Shown: in pieces, positions 8,001-15,643 of the stretch
Position numbering within the stretch: the first letter of the stretch is position 1
Layout of the letters: each line of letters opens with the position of its first letter
Assembly (NCBI GenBank): GCA_013202185.1
Contig: JABMSA010000306.1
Location: 1-15,643, forward strand
Reading direction: 5' to 3'
DNA length: 15,643 bases
Source: Planctomycetota bacterium
GTDB taxonomy: Bacteria > Planctomycetota > PUPC01 > JABMSA01
The notes under the pieces: model-generated
Database searches by the model: none
The model's input: the letters and a program-made list of their open reading frames with translations, nothing else
Told to the model about the DNA's origin: nothing
Translations under genes and position numbers: made by a program

Positions 8001-11000
8001 ACACTCCTGCTTCAGGCGCCATGCGGATATGGCTGAAAGACGCTTGGGAACAGCGCAACAAAAACGCGGCGAATGATGCGGTTGAGGAAGACCGTGGCGA
8101 CTACGTTCCCTCGGGCACTTACGACCCGGACATGCTGGGATTGAGCCCCGGTTCCTTGGAAGTGACACTCTACGTTGAGGCCCTAACACCCAGCGTGACT
8201 CCCGCGGATCAACCCATCAACGTAACGGTGACAGACCTGAATGGTTCGTACGATGACACGGTGCGCACCAACCTCATACAGATGCAATTCGTCATCCCCG
8301 ATTCCTACGACGACGAGACCGGCCTGCCGGCCGCGGGGGCAGAGCCTGTCCCCACACAATTCATCGGAGTAAGCGATCCCCGGCCCACGGTCACGCTCGA
8401 TGCACTCAGCAGCTATGATGTGAGCATCGGCGCCGGGACCGCCACGGTAACTATCAGCGGCGTTGTCAAAGACCCAATCGCCGATAACATTCCGCGCGGA
8501 TACGTCGCCGACGGTCTGGCCGACATCGATTCCGTCCAAGTGTATCTCGATGGCGAAACCTATGGCGGTACCGAGACGGTCACCGCCACCGACGACGGCG
8601 ATCCAACCTTCTGGCGACAGCATCCTTACAAGGGTGAGTTGCCTTCTCTGGGCGTCCAAATCCCGCTCGAAGAAGGCACGCATATCATCCGCGTCGAAAC
8701 ATCCGACAACGCGGCCGGAAACTCCGGCTTCGACGAGGTGACTATCACGCTCGAGAAGCGAGTGATCCCGGGCGGAGAGACCGGCGGCGGCGAAACCGTC
8801 GACGTGTGCATCGCGTTCGATGAAGACCCCACGACGCAGGAGGTCGACGCCATCCGGTATTATTACGGCGACCGCGCCCCTGACGACGATCCCACTTTCA
8901 CGGAAACTCCTGCTCTCGCCGGAGAGCTTGATGCCTCCGCCGAACTCGACGCGCCCGCCGATGTTGCAGTCGATTCCACCGGCAGCATTTACGTCGCCGA
9001 CACCGCCAACAACCGCATCGCGAAATTCGACTCAGCAGGGGATTTGCTGCTCTCGTGGACTTGCGATGCACCGGAGTCCGAGCCGTTCAACGGGCCACAG
9101 GGCATATGCACGTGCACCAACGACAACGTGTACGTCGCCGATACCGGCAACAACAAGATCAAGAAGTTCAACTCGAGCGGCACGTGGCAGGCCGATTTCG
9201 GGGAGGTGGACGACCTGGAGGCGCCAACGGACGTCGCCGTCGATTCGACCGGCAACATCTACGTGACCGAGCCCGGCATCGATCAGGTTCAGAAGTACGA
9301 CGCGGTCGCCGAGGAATGGGCGGCCTGGCCGGCCGGCGCGACTTTTACTGCTCCATCGTCACTCGTGATAGCGCCCGACGGGCACCTCTACGTCAGCGAG
9401 TCCGGCGGCGTACGCAAATTTGTGTTGGCCGACGGCTCGGAGGTTACGTGGACTCCGCCGGAGCTGACCTCCTCGCCGGGCAGGATCGCGGCCGACAGCG
9501 ACAACCGCGTCTACGTATGCGACACCGCCTCCGGGAGCGTTCAAGTCTTCGCATGCGACGGCGCGTTCGTGACCGCGTGGGGCGTGTCGGGCGGCGCTCC
9601 GGGGCAGTTTGACTTCTCGCAGGGCGGCGGCGTGGCCGTCGACTCGAGCGGCAACATCTGCGTGGCCGACGCGGCGTCCGATCGCGGACAGCGTTTCGGC
9701 CCGCCGGAAAATTCATTCATCCTGGCCGGCACATTTGACGATGTCAATACCCAGATGACCATCACTCAGATCAACGGCGACGTTCCCGCAAACTTCGCGG
9801 GCTTCGACCCGGGAACGCCGGATACACTGGACGCCGAAGTAGTGTACACCTACAGCGACGGCTCCGTGATGACCTTCACGGAGACGTACACGGAGCAGGG
9901 CGATGACACGAAGAGATTCATGACAACGTGGGATGTGCTGGATGGGCAGGAGGAGTGGGCTGTGGCATCCCCTCGCAGGGCTGCTCGGACAGATCCATAC
10001 CGTGGCAGTGTTTTCACCATAAGGCTGAACGGGCTTGATGAAGGTACCCTCGATGACTATCAAGTTGTACTGAACGACGTACCTTTTGAGCTGGAGCAAA
10101 AGGACGAAGGCATCTTCATAAGAGGCCCTTCAAAGGAGATGCTGTACCATTACAAGCGCCAAGACGGTACTAGGGTCTTGCTTTATTATGACCGAGGGTC
10201 CCGCCGCCTTAAGACCCTTGAGACATTCTCATCAGGAGAGCGCTATGAAGCTTGGCTTCAGAAGAGGCTCGGCAGCGATCGATGGGTTGGTATGTTCCGG
10301 AAGAAAGCCGCGCCCGTCCCACTGAAGCTGAAGGTTGAATATAGGCCGGCGCATATTGCCGAGCAAGACTTCGTTCTGAATCAGCGGGTGGTACCGATGG
10401 GCCTGGATTATGTTGGCATAGAGGAAATGTCACTGAAAGATTTCCGGTGGAACTCCTCATTGCGGGTATACCTGGAGCAGGACGGAGAAGGCAGAGCCGC
10501 AGTGGTGGGCAAGCCTCCGCAAGGAAACGAGGTGACGATTCTGCCTCACACAGAAACTTCAGGGGACGTTACTCAGTATCTCAAGGATCCTGAGTTCGAT
10601 GGTTACGTTTACCGGATACGCGGGCACGGGGTGGGCAAACTCCTATTGAAGTTGCAGTTCTATATTTATCAGAGGCAGCAGCTTCGCAAGGTGGAGAATG
10701 CTCGTGTTCAGGTCCTGGTTGAAGTTGTCACTGATCCTTTGGTGTACGATGAAACAGTAAAAGAAAAGCTGCTCCTCATTTACGCCAGTTCGTACCCCGA
10801 CAAGCCCGAATGGCCCGGAGAACCCATTCCGTGGGTGGATGGGCAATACTTCCGTGAACAAGGCGGTTACATCGTCCGCGACGTGAACACGCAGGCCTTG
10901 GACTTTATTCCCAGTTCCCACAATGCAGCTAACAGGGATTCCGCATTCATAGATCTTGACGACTTGTATGAGGACCCAGAAACCGGAAAACTCTACGCTG

Positions 11001-11263
11001 ATATAGATCTCACTAAAGAGCTGATGGCAGCGGCCCACACACATCCCCCGTTCACCGATGGGCCGTTCTCAGGAGAGGACGTCAAGGAGACCAAAAAACT
11101 GGGGCTGCCCGGCTATACGCTGCAGGCAGATGACGGGTCGGAAGGCGTGCAGGCCCGTGCTGGGGTGTTCAAGCTCTCACCTTTTCCAGGCGACAGCGGG
11201 GACTATATGAGCCACACCATAAAGGTTTACGGCCCCGAATACTGGCACCATGAGGAGGAGTGA
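5063..11263 (+). CDS. Giant secreted modular protein with NHL propeller and JAMM-like C-terminal tip; interrupted by in-frame TAG
   Basis: One reading frame runs 2066 codons from ATG 5063 (AAGGAG 7 bases upstream) to TGA 11263, apart from a TAG at codon 150. Residues 45-60 are the hydrophobic core of a signal peptide after a long 44-residue n-region. Residues about 63-255 look cohesin-like and contain the TAG. Residues 313-377 are a paired dockerin-like module (GDGFVNVLDL and DVNGNSWINILDM). Residues about 550-752 are two copies of a 101-residue module. Residues 867-923 are Asp-rich and probably calcium-binding (DGDVDLDGIPDFADG). Residues 1106-1233 are Ig-like. Residues about 1296-1551 form six NHL blades (AVDSTGNIYV-type). 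After an unassigned 380-residue stretch, residues 1932-2006 carry a JAMM-like set: Glu in REQGGYI, HTHPPFTDGPFSGED. The protein is probably a surface or secreted effector. If the TAG is real, only a 149-residue N-terminal fragment is made. Confidence 0.8.
5510..5512 (+). other. In-frame amber codon 150 of the giant gene
   Basis: The frame reads ...VFLPVIG, TAG, VYRDQTVGLTSNE... with the cohesin-like domain continuing on both sides and no other stop for 1916 codons. A single C-to-T change from CAG would create it. Restart is possible only at later sites; the ATG at 5654 has GGAGGAG directly abutting it, which is too close to be an efficient site. Confidence 0.9.
6710..7318 (+). repeat. Tandem 101-codon module, two copies
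   Basis: Within the giant gene, a module beginning near 6710 recurs 303 bases later near 7013. Shared protein landmarks are VEVTFPEAVGSWSVF versus IEVIFPGVAGDWSVY, then YRY, TGR.(A/V)QI.T.LD, WD(D/N)GS and YV.GTG.PV. The protein similarity is clear but the DNA has diverged, so this is an old duplication of a beta-rich domain. I do not recognise the domain. Confidence 0.8.
9539..9607 (+). repeat. Direct repeat copy A (end of NHL blade 5)
   Basis: This 69-base segment encodes VQVFACDGAFVTAWGVSG and the next five residues GAPGQ. It matches 13574-13642 at 63 of 69 bases, with six substitutions and no gaps. Downstream of the final cag the two sequences differ completely. Upstream only a weak protein resemblance remains. 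The offset between copies is 4035 bases, a multiple of three, so both are in the same frame. Confidence 0.92.
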
Positions 11264-11274
11264 AAGGAACTGAA

Positions 11275-11865
11275 ATGAAAAAAGCACGATCCTGCTTCGC
11301 GAGATGGTCGCTTCTTCCAGCGGTTGTTTTGTGCGCCGGCGACTGCCGCGCCGGCGCTCCCCGCGACCAGTCAAAGCTGATGACCGATCCGGGTGATCTT
11401 CATTGTTCACTTGCGTATAAGGCCGACGCAAGAAAAGCTGTCGTGACTTTCCGGAACCGCACCGGCGAGATCATGTCGCTGTGGCTCTTGACCTTCCGCG
11501 TGTCGAAGGTACAGGACGGTGATAGTTCTCCAATCTGCTGGAGCCGGCGCAGGATACGCTCGGGCGGAAACCCTGCGTTGATTTTCTATGAAAACAGTCG
11601 GCGAAACACCCTCGAACTGTGGCCCGGCCATTCGAGAAAATGGCGTGCAGTCTGGGTGGCTCCAGGAGTGGATCTGGAAATTGTTGCGCCGTTGGATCCC
11701 ATTCTCATGTGGAAGGATCCAAGCACGCCCTTCCGCGTCGTTGCCGAGCTTTCTGTGTCGCCGGCCACAGTCGCCGGCGGCGAGGCGGTCCCGATCGCAC
11801 AGGATGTTGACGTGACTTCCCAGGCATTGGAGGTGACGATTCCCGCCGACCGAGACAAGGAATAG
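11275..11865 (+). CDS. Small exported beta-rich protein, function unknown
   Basis: The gene starts 11 bases after the giant gene's stop. ATG 11275 has AAAGGA six bases upstream; the GTG at 11260 overlaps the giant stop but its purine-rich site is too close. The product has 196 residues. Residues 1-26 are a signal peptide (MKKARSCFAR..., LLPAVVLCAG core, cut near CRA/G). The rest looks like a single beta-sandwich (VVTFRNRTGEIMSLWLLTFRV, ELWPGHSRKWRAVWVAPGV, PFRVVAELSV). I recognise no family. The tight spacing after a protein with an effector-like tip would suit an immunity or accessory protein acting outside the cytoplasm, but only position supports that. The stop is TAG; if one base is missing at 11863, the original stop may have been TGA overlapping the next gene's ATG. 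Confidence 0.75.
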   Translation: MKKARSCFARWSLLPAVVLCAGDCRAGAPRDQSKLMTDPGDLHCSLAYKADARKAVVTFRNRTGEIMSLWLLTFRVSKVQDGDSSPICWSRRRIRSGGNPALIFYENSRRNTLELWPGHSRKWRAVWVAPGVDLEIVAPLDPILMWKDPSTPFRVVAELSVSPATVAGGEAVPIAQDVDVTSQALEVTIPADRDKE

Positions 11866-12456
11866 GAAGACTTACCTCTTGCTGTTGACGCTCAGTCCGG
11901 TTCTTGCTGAAGCTTGCCTATGCCGCGAGGCGCAGGAATCCCCGCCGACATCAGGGTCAACCTTCAGGTTGTGAACGGGACGGTCCTGGTGCCCAATCCA
12001 TTCTTCGAGCCGTTCCGCACTGATATTGAGGGCAAGATGTCTGGCATCAAGTGGATCAAGTGCAACCCATCATTGCATGGAGTTCTTGGATACGACTACG
12101 GCGCGGCTTGGTACAAGCGAAACAAGCCAGACTCAGAATACCAGTTGGCCAGAGATGCTATGGAACTATTCGTCACCAAGATTCATAACGGAAGACCGAT
12201 AGCGGATGCTTGGGTTGAAGCAAACTGTGACGCAGCCAACAATGCCAATATTGGCGGTCCATTTCCAGGCACCCTGTGGTACCACGTGGTAAATGCGGCA
12301 GCACTCATTCGTGAAGATTGCGTGGAAGACGCAATAGGTTCGGCGGGCACTTTCCCCACAAAGGACACAGAAAACCAAAAGGAATTCATATATAAGCAGT
12401 GCGAATACAATGGCGACGATTGGGAACCTGTAACAAGCACAATCACTCTACCGTAG
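11861..12456 (+). pseudogene. Damaged gene: signal peptide and mature domain in different frames
   Basis: The longest open frame (TTG 11914 or ATG 11920 to TAG 12456, about 180 codons) has no ribosome site and opens mid-domain. Just upstream, one frame over, 11861-11915 reads NRKTYLLLLTLSPVLAEA, a convincing signal peptide with no ATG. Where ATGAGGAAG would be expected the sequence is ATAGGAAG. One lost G would explain both the missing start and the TAG stop of the previous gene, since ATGA would have overlapped the two. A second indel near 11905-11945 would be needed to join signal peptide and mature part. The mature part contains SLHGVLGYDYGAAWYK and NGRPIADAWVEANCD, a layout that weakly recalls caspase-like or DUF6345-type proteins (LH...GY then AW). 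I do not assign it. If translated only from 11914/11920 it would be an unexported 179-180-residue protein. Confidence 0.55.
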
Positions 12457-12473
12457 CAAAGAAAGGACGGACA

Positions 12474-13487
12474 ATGAGAATTGGAACTGCTGCAAGTGTT
12501 CCGTTTATCGGCTTGTGCCTATGTCTCTCCGCCGGGCCGGTTAGGGCTTGGGGAGGTGATGCACCTGTCACGGAGCAGGAACCGAAAAAGACGCTGGATG
12601 ATGTTTTCCGTGAAGCATTATACTTTTACGCTACTCTTGACGTGGCAAGAGCCTACGAGCTTCTTGACGAAGGGATCAGCGGCCTGCCGCCAACCCAGGA
12701 TAGCCACAGGCACTTGTTCCTGTACAAGATGTGTTTCAACTTGAAAAACGACAACTTTGGAGCGTGGGCCGAACACTCGGACAAGGCAAAGGCCGAAATC
12801 AACGAACTGCAGAAAAAAGCTGATAAGTCCGATACGGATTTCGTCAAACTTGCCACACTCTTGCCCAAGGCCGGGGAATTCCGGTCCGACATACCGGCCT
12901 TGGAAGAGCTTCTCAAAGCCCATCCTGACTCTCCCTGGGCTGAATGGGCCAAATGGACATTGGTAGAGTACAGGGCGGTGAAACTTCCAGCGGGCAACTC
13001 CAAGGCGTTTCCTTTCAGGACTTACTACCACAATAGGATTCTCTCGGACGGGATGGCCGCTGAGCTGCGAGAACAAAAGAAGACATCTTCTGATTCGATC
13101 ATGACAAGGTATCTGTTGAGGCGGCTGTCATCCTTCGCACGTACAGATGCCCAACGTCTAAAGGAGTACTACGAAGCCGTTGCGGCCTTTGCGCCGGACG
13201 ATTTGAAAGAAGCAAGAATCGACACCGAAGTGCAGCAGATACGCGACGCCTTTGTCAAGTTGCGGGCCAGTTTTGCGACTGTGGAGGACCGGAAACTCGC
13301 AGGTGTGAAAACTACGAAGGGTCTGTGGAGCTACTATCAGGAACTCCGCAACGCCGGGGTGCGTCTTCCAGACACAATTCCAACAGACAAAAAGGTCTTC
13401 TTGGGCAAAGTCAAGTCCTTTTTGGAAGTTGAATCGATTCTTCACGAGCGATGGCTGAAAGAAGACGACGCGGACGAAGAACCATGA
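12474..13487 (+). CDS. Exported alpha-helical TPR-like protein, function unknown
   Basis: The protein has 337 residues. ATG 12474 follows AAAGGA by six bases; an ATG at 12399 in the same frame lies inside the previous gene and lacks a site. Residues 1-25 are a signal peptide (MRIGTAASVPFIGLCLCLSA, cut near VRA/W). The mature protein is almost all helix, with TPR-like elements such as VARAYELLDEGISGLPP near 55 and IPALEELLKAHPDSPWAEWA near 140, then charged helices to an acidic end (EDDADEEP). This suggests a periplasmic protein-binding scaffold. The start lies 17 bases after the preceding stop, and the stop overlaps the next ATG (ATGA at 13484-13487), so it reads as part of one transcription unit with the giant gene. 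Sampled bases 12781-12840 are only 26/60 G+C. A role as partner or immunity protein for the upstream tip is speculation. Confidence 0.75.
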   Translation: MRIGTAASVPFIGLCLCLSAGPVRAWGGDAPVTEQEPKKTLDDVFREALYFYATLDVARAYELLDEGISGLPPTQDSHRHLFLYKMCFNLKNDNFGAWAEHSDKAKAEINELQKKADKSDTDFVKLATLLPKAGEFRSDIPALEELLKAHPDSPWAEWAKWTLVEYRAVKLPAGNSKAFPFRTYYHNRILSDGMAAELREQKKTSSDSIMTRYLLRRLSSFARTDAQRLKEYYEAVAAFAPDDLKEARIDTEVQQIRDAFVKLRASFATVEDRKLAGVKTTKGLWSYYQELRNAGVRLPDTIPTDKKVFLGKVKSFLEVESILHERWLKEDDADEEP

Positions 13488-14050
13488 GTCGAGGAAAGCA
13501 GCAGCGTTCGTCATCTGTTCTTCCTCTTGACATCTACCCCCAGCTCCGGCCAGACTCCGCTCATGCCGGCATCGTTCAGATCTTCGCATCCGATGGCGCG
13601 TTCGTCACCGCGTGGGGCGTGTCGGGCGGTGCTCCGGGGCAGCGCGACGACAACGGAACGCCCCAAGATGCGTCGGACGACGTGGTTGTCATAGGCGATT
13701 ATCGCCTGCTCCCCGGCTCGCCGGGCATCGACAGGGGCACCAACGACGTGGACAACCCCGACACCGACGAGATCGAAACGCTTCCGCAGCACGACCCCAC
13801 CGGCCTGCCGCGAATCATGGACGGCGACGCCAACGGCTTGGCCGTAGTCGACATCGGCGCATACGAGTATCTTCGTGGCGACGTCAACAACGACGGCCAT
13901 GTCAACATTCTGGACGCCATTCTCGTTCGGAACAGTTTCGGGAAGAGCTGGACATCGGACCCCGCCGCCCGCCGCGCCGACGTCACGACCGACGGAATCG
14001 TAAACATCCTCGACATCATCGCCGTGCGCAATCAGCTCGGCGCGCCGTGA
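13484..14050 (+). CDS. Chimeric C-terminal cassette: NHL-blade fragment, choice-of-anchor-Q-like domain, dockerin tail
   Basis: The product has 188 residues from the ATG overlapping the previous stop. It has no signal peptide: MSRGKQQRSSSVLPLDIYPQ leads directly into a 23-residue copy of the giant protein's fifth NHL blade, 21 of 23 identical. At once after GAPGQ it changes to the end of a beta-helix/choice-of-anchor-Q-type domain (DYRLLPGSPGIDRG ... GLPRI ... VDIGAYEY). It finishes with two dockerin-like repeats (GDVNNDGHVNILDAILVRN and DVTTDGIVNILDIIAVRNQL) at the very C-terminus. A lone cytoplasmic product makes little sense. It looks like the 3' end of a large secreted protein, either a remnant or a silent alternative C-terminus for the giant gene, with which it is in frame. 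G+C rises back here (40/60 at 13681-13740). Confidence 0.75.
   Translation: MSRGKQQRSSSVLPLDIYPQLRPDSAHAGIVQIFASDGAFVTAWGVSGGAPGQRDDNGTPQDASDDVVVIGDYRLLPGSPGIDRGTNDVDNPDTDEIETLPQHDPTGLPRIMDGDANGLAVVDIGAYEYLRGDVNNDGHVNILDAILVRNSFGKSWTSDPAARRADVTTDGIVNILDIIAVRNQLGAP
13574..13642 (+). repeat. Direct repeat copy B (blade-5 segment in chimeric gene)
   Basis: This copy matches 9539-9607 at 63/69 bases in the same orientation and frame. Past 13642 the sequence becomes the choice-of-anchor-Q-like domain instead of NHL blade 6. Several of the six differences are silent, so the peptide is better conserved (21/23) than expected for neutral debris of this age, though the segment is short. Confidence 0.92.
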
Positions 14051-14185
14051 GCCGCTCCTCCCTGCGTCCCTGCGGAAAGACTTTCGGTATCGGCGAGCGT
14101 TTCCGTGCGCGGCCGTTGCGTCTCGCGGCATCAGCGCCCACAAGATTCTTACGCACCCCTTCACATGAACAACCCGCTTTGAGTC

Positions 14186-14214
14186 TTGAAACACCTTTCT
14201 CTCCATGCTATAAT
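14186..14214 (+). promoter_or_regulatory. Near-consensus sigma70 promoter of ileS
   Basis: TTGAAA (14186-14191) and TATAAT (14209-14214) are separated by exactly 17 bases. Transcription would begin near 14221, giving a leader of about 45 bases before the ileS ATG. That is too short for a T-box or similar riboswitch. It sits in the 214-bp gap after the dockerin-tailed gene, so ileS need not depend on the upstream operon. Confidence 0.8.
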
Positions 14215-14264
14215 CTATGCGCTGATTATCATAATATCAATTGATCCCACTTGAACGTGATGCA

Positions 14265-15643
14265 ATGACAGAGCCGATCAAGAAGAACAATTACAAGGCG
14301 ACGCTGAATCTTCCCCGGACGGCATTCTCGATGAAGGCGGATCTCGTGAACAGGGAGCCGGCCTTCCTGAAGAGGTGGGACGAGATCGATTTGTACGGGA
14401 AGATCCGCGAGGCCCGCAAGGGAGCAAAAACATTCCTGCTGCACGACGGCCCCCCGTACGCCAGCGGCGATATCCATATCGGCACCGGCCTCAACAAGGT
14501 TCTCAAGGACATCGTTGTGCGCTACAAGAATATGTGCGGATGCGACTCGCCCTACGTGCCGGGATGGGACTGCCACGGCCTGCCAATCGAGCACAGGGTG
14601 ATGGCGGAACTGGGCGACAAGGCGCGGTCGATGGACACGATGGAGATCCGCTGTCGCTGCCGAAATTACGCACTCAAGTTTGTCGAGCGCCACAAGAAGC
14701 AGTTCCGCGGGCTCGGCGGCCTGGGCGCGTGGGACCAGCCTTACCTCACGATCAATCCGCAGTACGAAGCGGGCGTGATTGAGGTCTTCGCCGATCTTGT
14801 CGGCAAGGGTTACGTTTACAAGAGCCTCAAGCCCATCCACTGGTGCATGCAGTGCCGCACGGCCCTCGCCGAGGCCGAGCTGGAGTACGGCGATCACGAG
14901 AGCCCCTCGGTATTCGTCAAGTTTCCGATGGCCGAAGACGTGCACGACCTCTTCCCGAAAATCGGCGACGAGCGGGTGTCGGTGCTGATATGGACAACAA
15001 CTCCGTGGACGCTCCCGGCGAACCTAGCCGTTGCCGTGCATCCGCATTTCGACTACGCCGCCGTGCGATATCACGATCCGAACACCGACGCGGACGAAAC
15101 GGTGATTCTCGCCGCCGAGCTGGCCGAATCGGTGATGAAGGACGCGGGCGTCGAGGGCTTCGAAGTGCTGGGCACACGCAAGGGCAACGAGATCGAAGGC
15201 AAGCGGTATCATCACTGCCTGTTCGACAAGGTATGCCCGATCGTCACGGCCGAGTACGTTGCGATGTCGGACACCGGCTGTGTGCACACGGCGCCCGGCC
15301 ACGGCGACGAAGACTATCGCACGGGAATCAAGTATGACCTGGCGATCTTCAGCCCGGTCGACGACGAGGGGCGCTTCACCGGCCAGGCCGGCGACCTCGA
15401 GGGCCTGCAGGTGTTCGAGGCGAACCCGGTGGTCATCGAGAAATTGCGCGGCAAGGGGCTGCTGCTTACGTCGGCGGCGTATGTTCACAGCTATCCGCAC
15501 TGCTGGCGCTGCAAGAATCCGCTCATCTACAAGGCGGTGTCGAGCTGGTTCGTGAGCGTGACGAAGTTTCGTGACCGTATGGTCGAGCTCAACGAGCAGA
15601 TCAACTGGGTGCCCGACAACGTGAAAGACGGCCAGTTCGGCAA
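14265..15643 (+). CDS. ileS: Isoleucyl-tRNA synthetase, 5' part
   Basis: Charges tRNA-Ile with isoleucine in the cytoplasm. The frame is open from ATG 14265 to the window edge (459 full codons of a protein usually around 900-1000 residues), so the C-terminal half, including the KMSKS loop, is missing. Family marks in order are DGPPYASGDIHIGTGLNK (the HIGH signature, here ending in Thr), YVPGWDCHGLPIEH, IHWCMQCRTALAEAE, the editing-domain elements TTPWTLPAN and GCVHTAPGHGDEDY, and WRCKNPLIYKAVSSWFVSV. The start is fixed by homology (TEPIKKNNYKATLNLPRTAF); there is no clear Shine-Dalgarno sequence before it. It has its own strong promoter and appears unrelated to the effector-like locus upstream. 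Confidence 0.97.
   Translation, partial: MTEPIKKNNYKATLNLPRTAFSMKADLVNREPAFLKRWDEIDLYGKIREARKGAKTFLLHDGPPYASGDIHIGTGLNKVLKDIVVRYKNMCGCDSPYVPGWDCHGLPIEHRVMAELGDKARSMDTMEIRCRCRNYALKFVERHKKQFRGLGGLGAWDQPYLTINPQYEAGVIEVFADLVGKGYVYKSLKPIHWCMQCRTALAEAELEYGDHESPSVFVKFPMAEDVHDLFPKIGDERVSVLIWTTTPWTLPANLAVAVHPHFDYAAVRYHDPNTDADETVILAAELAESVMKDAGVEGFEVLGTRKGNEIEGKRYHHCLFDKVCPIVTAEYVAMSDTGCVHTAPGHGDEDYRTGIKYDLAIFSPVDDEGRFTGQAGDLEGLQVFEANPVVIEKLRGKGLLLTSAAYVHSYPHCWRCKNPLIYKAVSSWFVSVTKFRDRMVELNEQINWVPDNVKDGQFG

Noticed and set aside
14051..14264. T-box leader upstream of ileS
   Set aside because: The promoter at 14186-14214 leaves only about 45 bases of leader, with no antiterminator or specifier structure.

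Overview
The window looks like chromosomal DNA from a Planctomycetota-type bacterium (Phycisphaerae-like or a relative in the PVC group). This is inferred from gene content, not from a marker gene. The signs are a very large secreted protein that mixes cohesin-like, dockerin-like, Ig-like and NHL-propeller modules, a choice-of-anchor-Q-like plus dockerin tail on a second gene, and small secreted proteins with HEAT-like ends of the 'EAWRTWIRRN' type.

Layout. Bases 1-833 hold no gene I can support, only four unrelated short tandem-repeat arrays, the largest a 44-bp minisatellite (about 561-797). Bases 834-4674 carry four genes on the minus strand, in transcription order: a cyclase/kynurenine-formamidase-family enzyme, an exported transglutaminase-like protein lacking its catalytic Cys and His, an exported HEAT-like protein broken by a one-base frameshift, and an MlaE-type ABC permease. 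A 388-bp divergent region (4675-5062) holds a sigma70-like promoter for the plus strand. The plus strand then carries one giant gene (5063-11263, 2066 codons), three smaller genes (11275-11865, about 11861-12456, 12474-13487), a chimeric gene with a dockerin tail (13484-14050) and the 5' part of ileS (from 14265), which has its own near-consensus promoter.

The most interesting structure is at 9539-13642. The giant protein ends in a JAMM-like metalloprotease module (E...HTHP...SGED), of the kind found at the tips of polymorphic effectors. It is followed at once by three small genes, at least two of them for exported proteins. After these, a 69-bp stretch of the giant gene's fifth NHL blade recurs at 63/69 identity, in the same reading frame, fused to a different C-terminus (choice-of-anchor Q plus dockerin). 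The two copies therefore bracket about 4 kb in direct, in-frame orientation. Recombination between them would swap the effector-like tip for a dockerin tip and delete the small genes. This looks like a C-terminal tip-exchange locus or the scar of one. It is a hypothesis, not a demonstrated system.

Several exported-protein genes are damaged as read: an in-frame TAG at codon 150 of the giant gene, a frameshift in the HEAT-like gene, and a lost start plus frame change in the second small gene. The conserved genes (mlaE, cyclase, ileS) are intact. Sequencing error, real decay and on/off switching cannot be told apart from this sequence alone.
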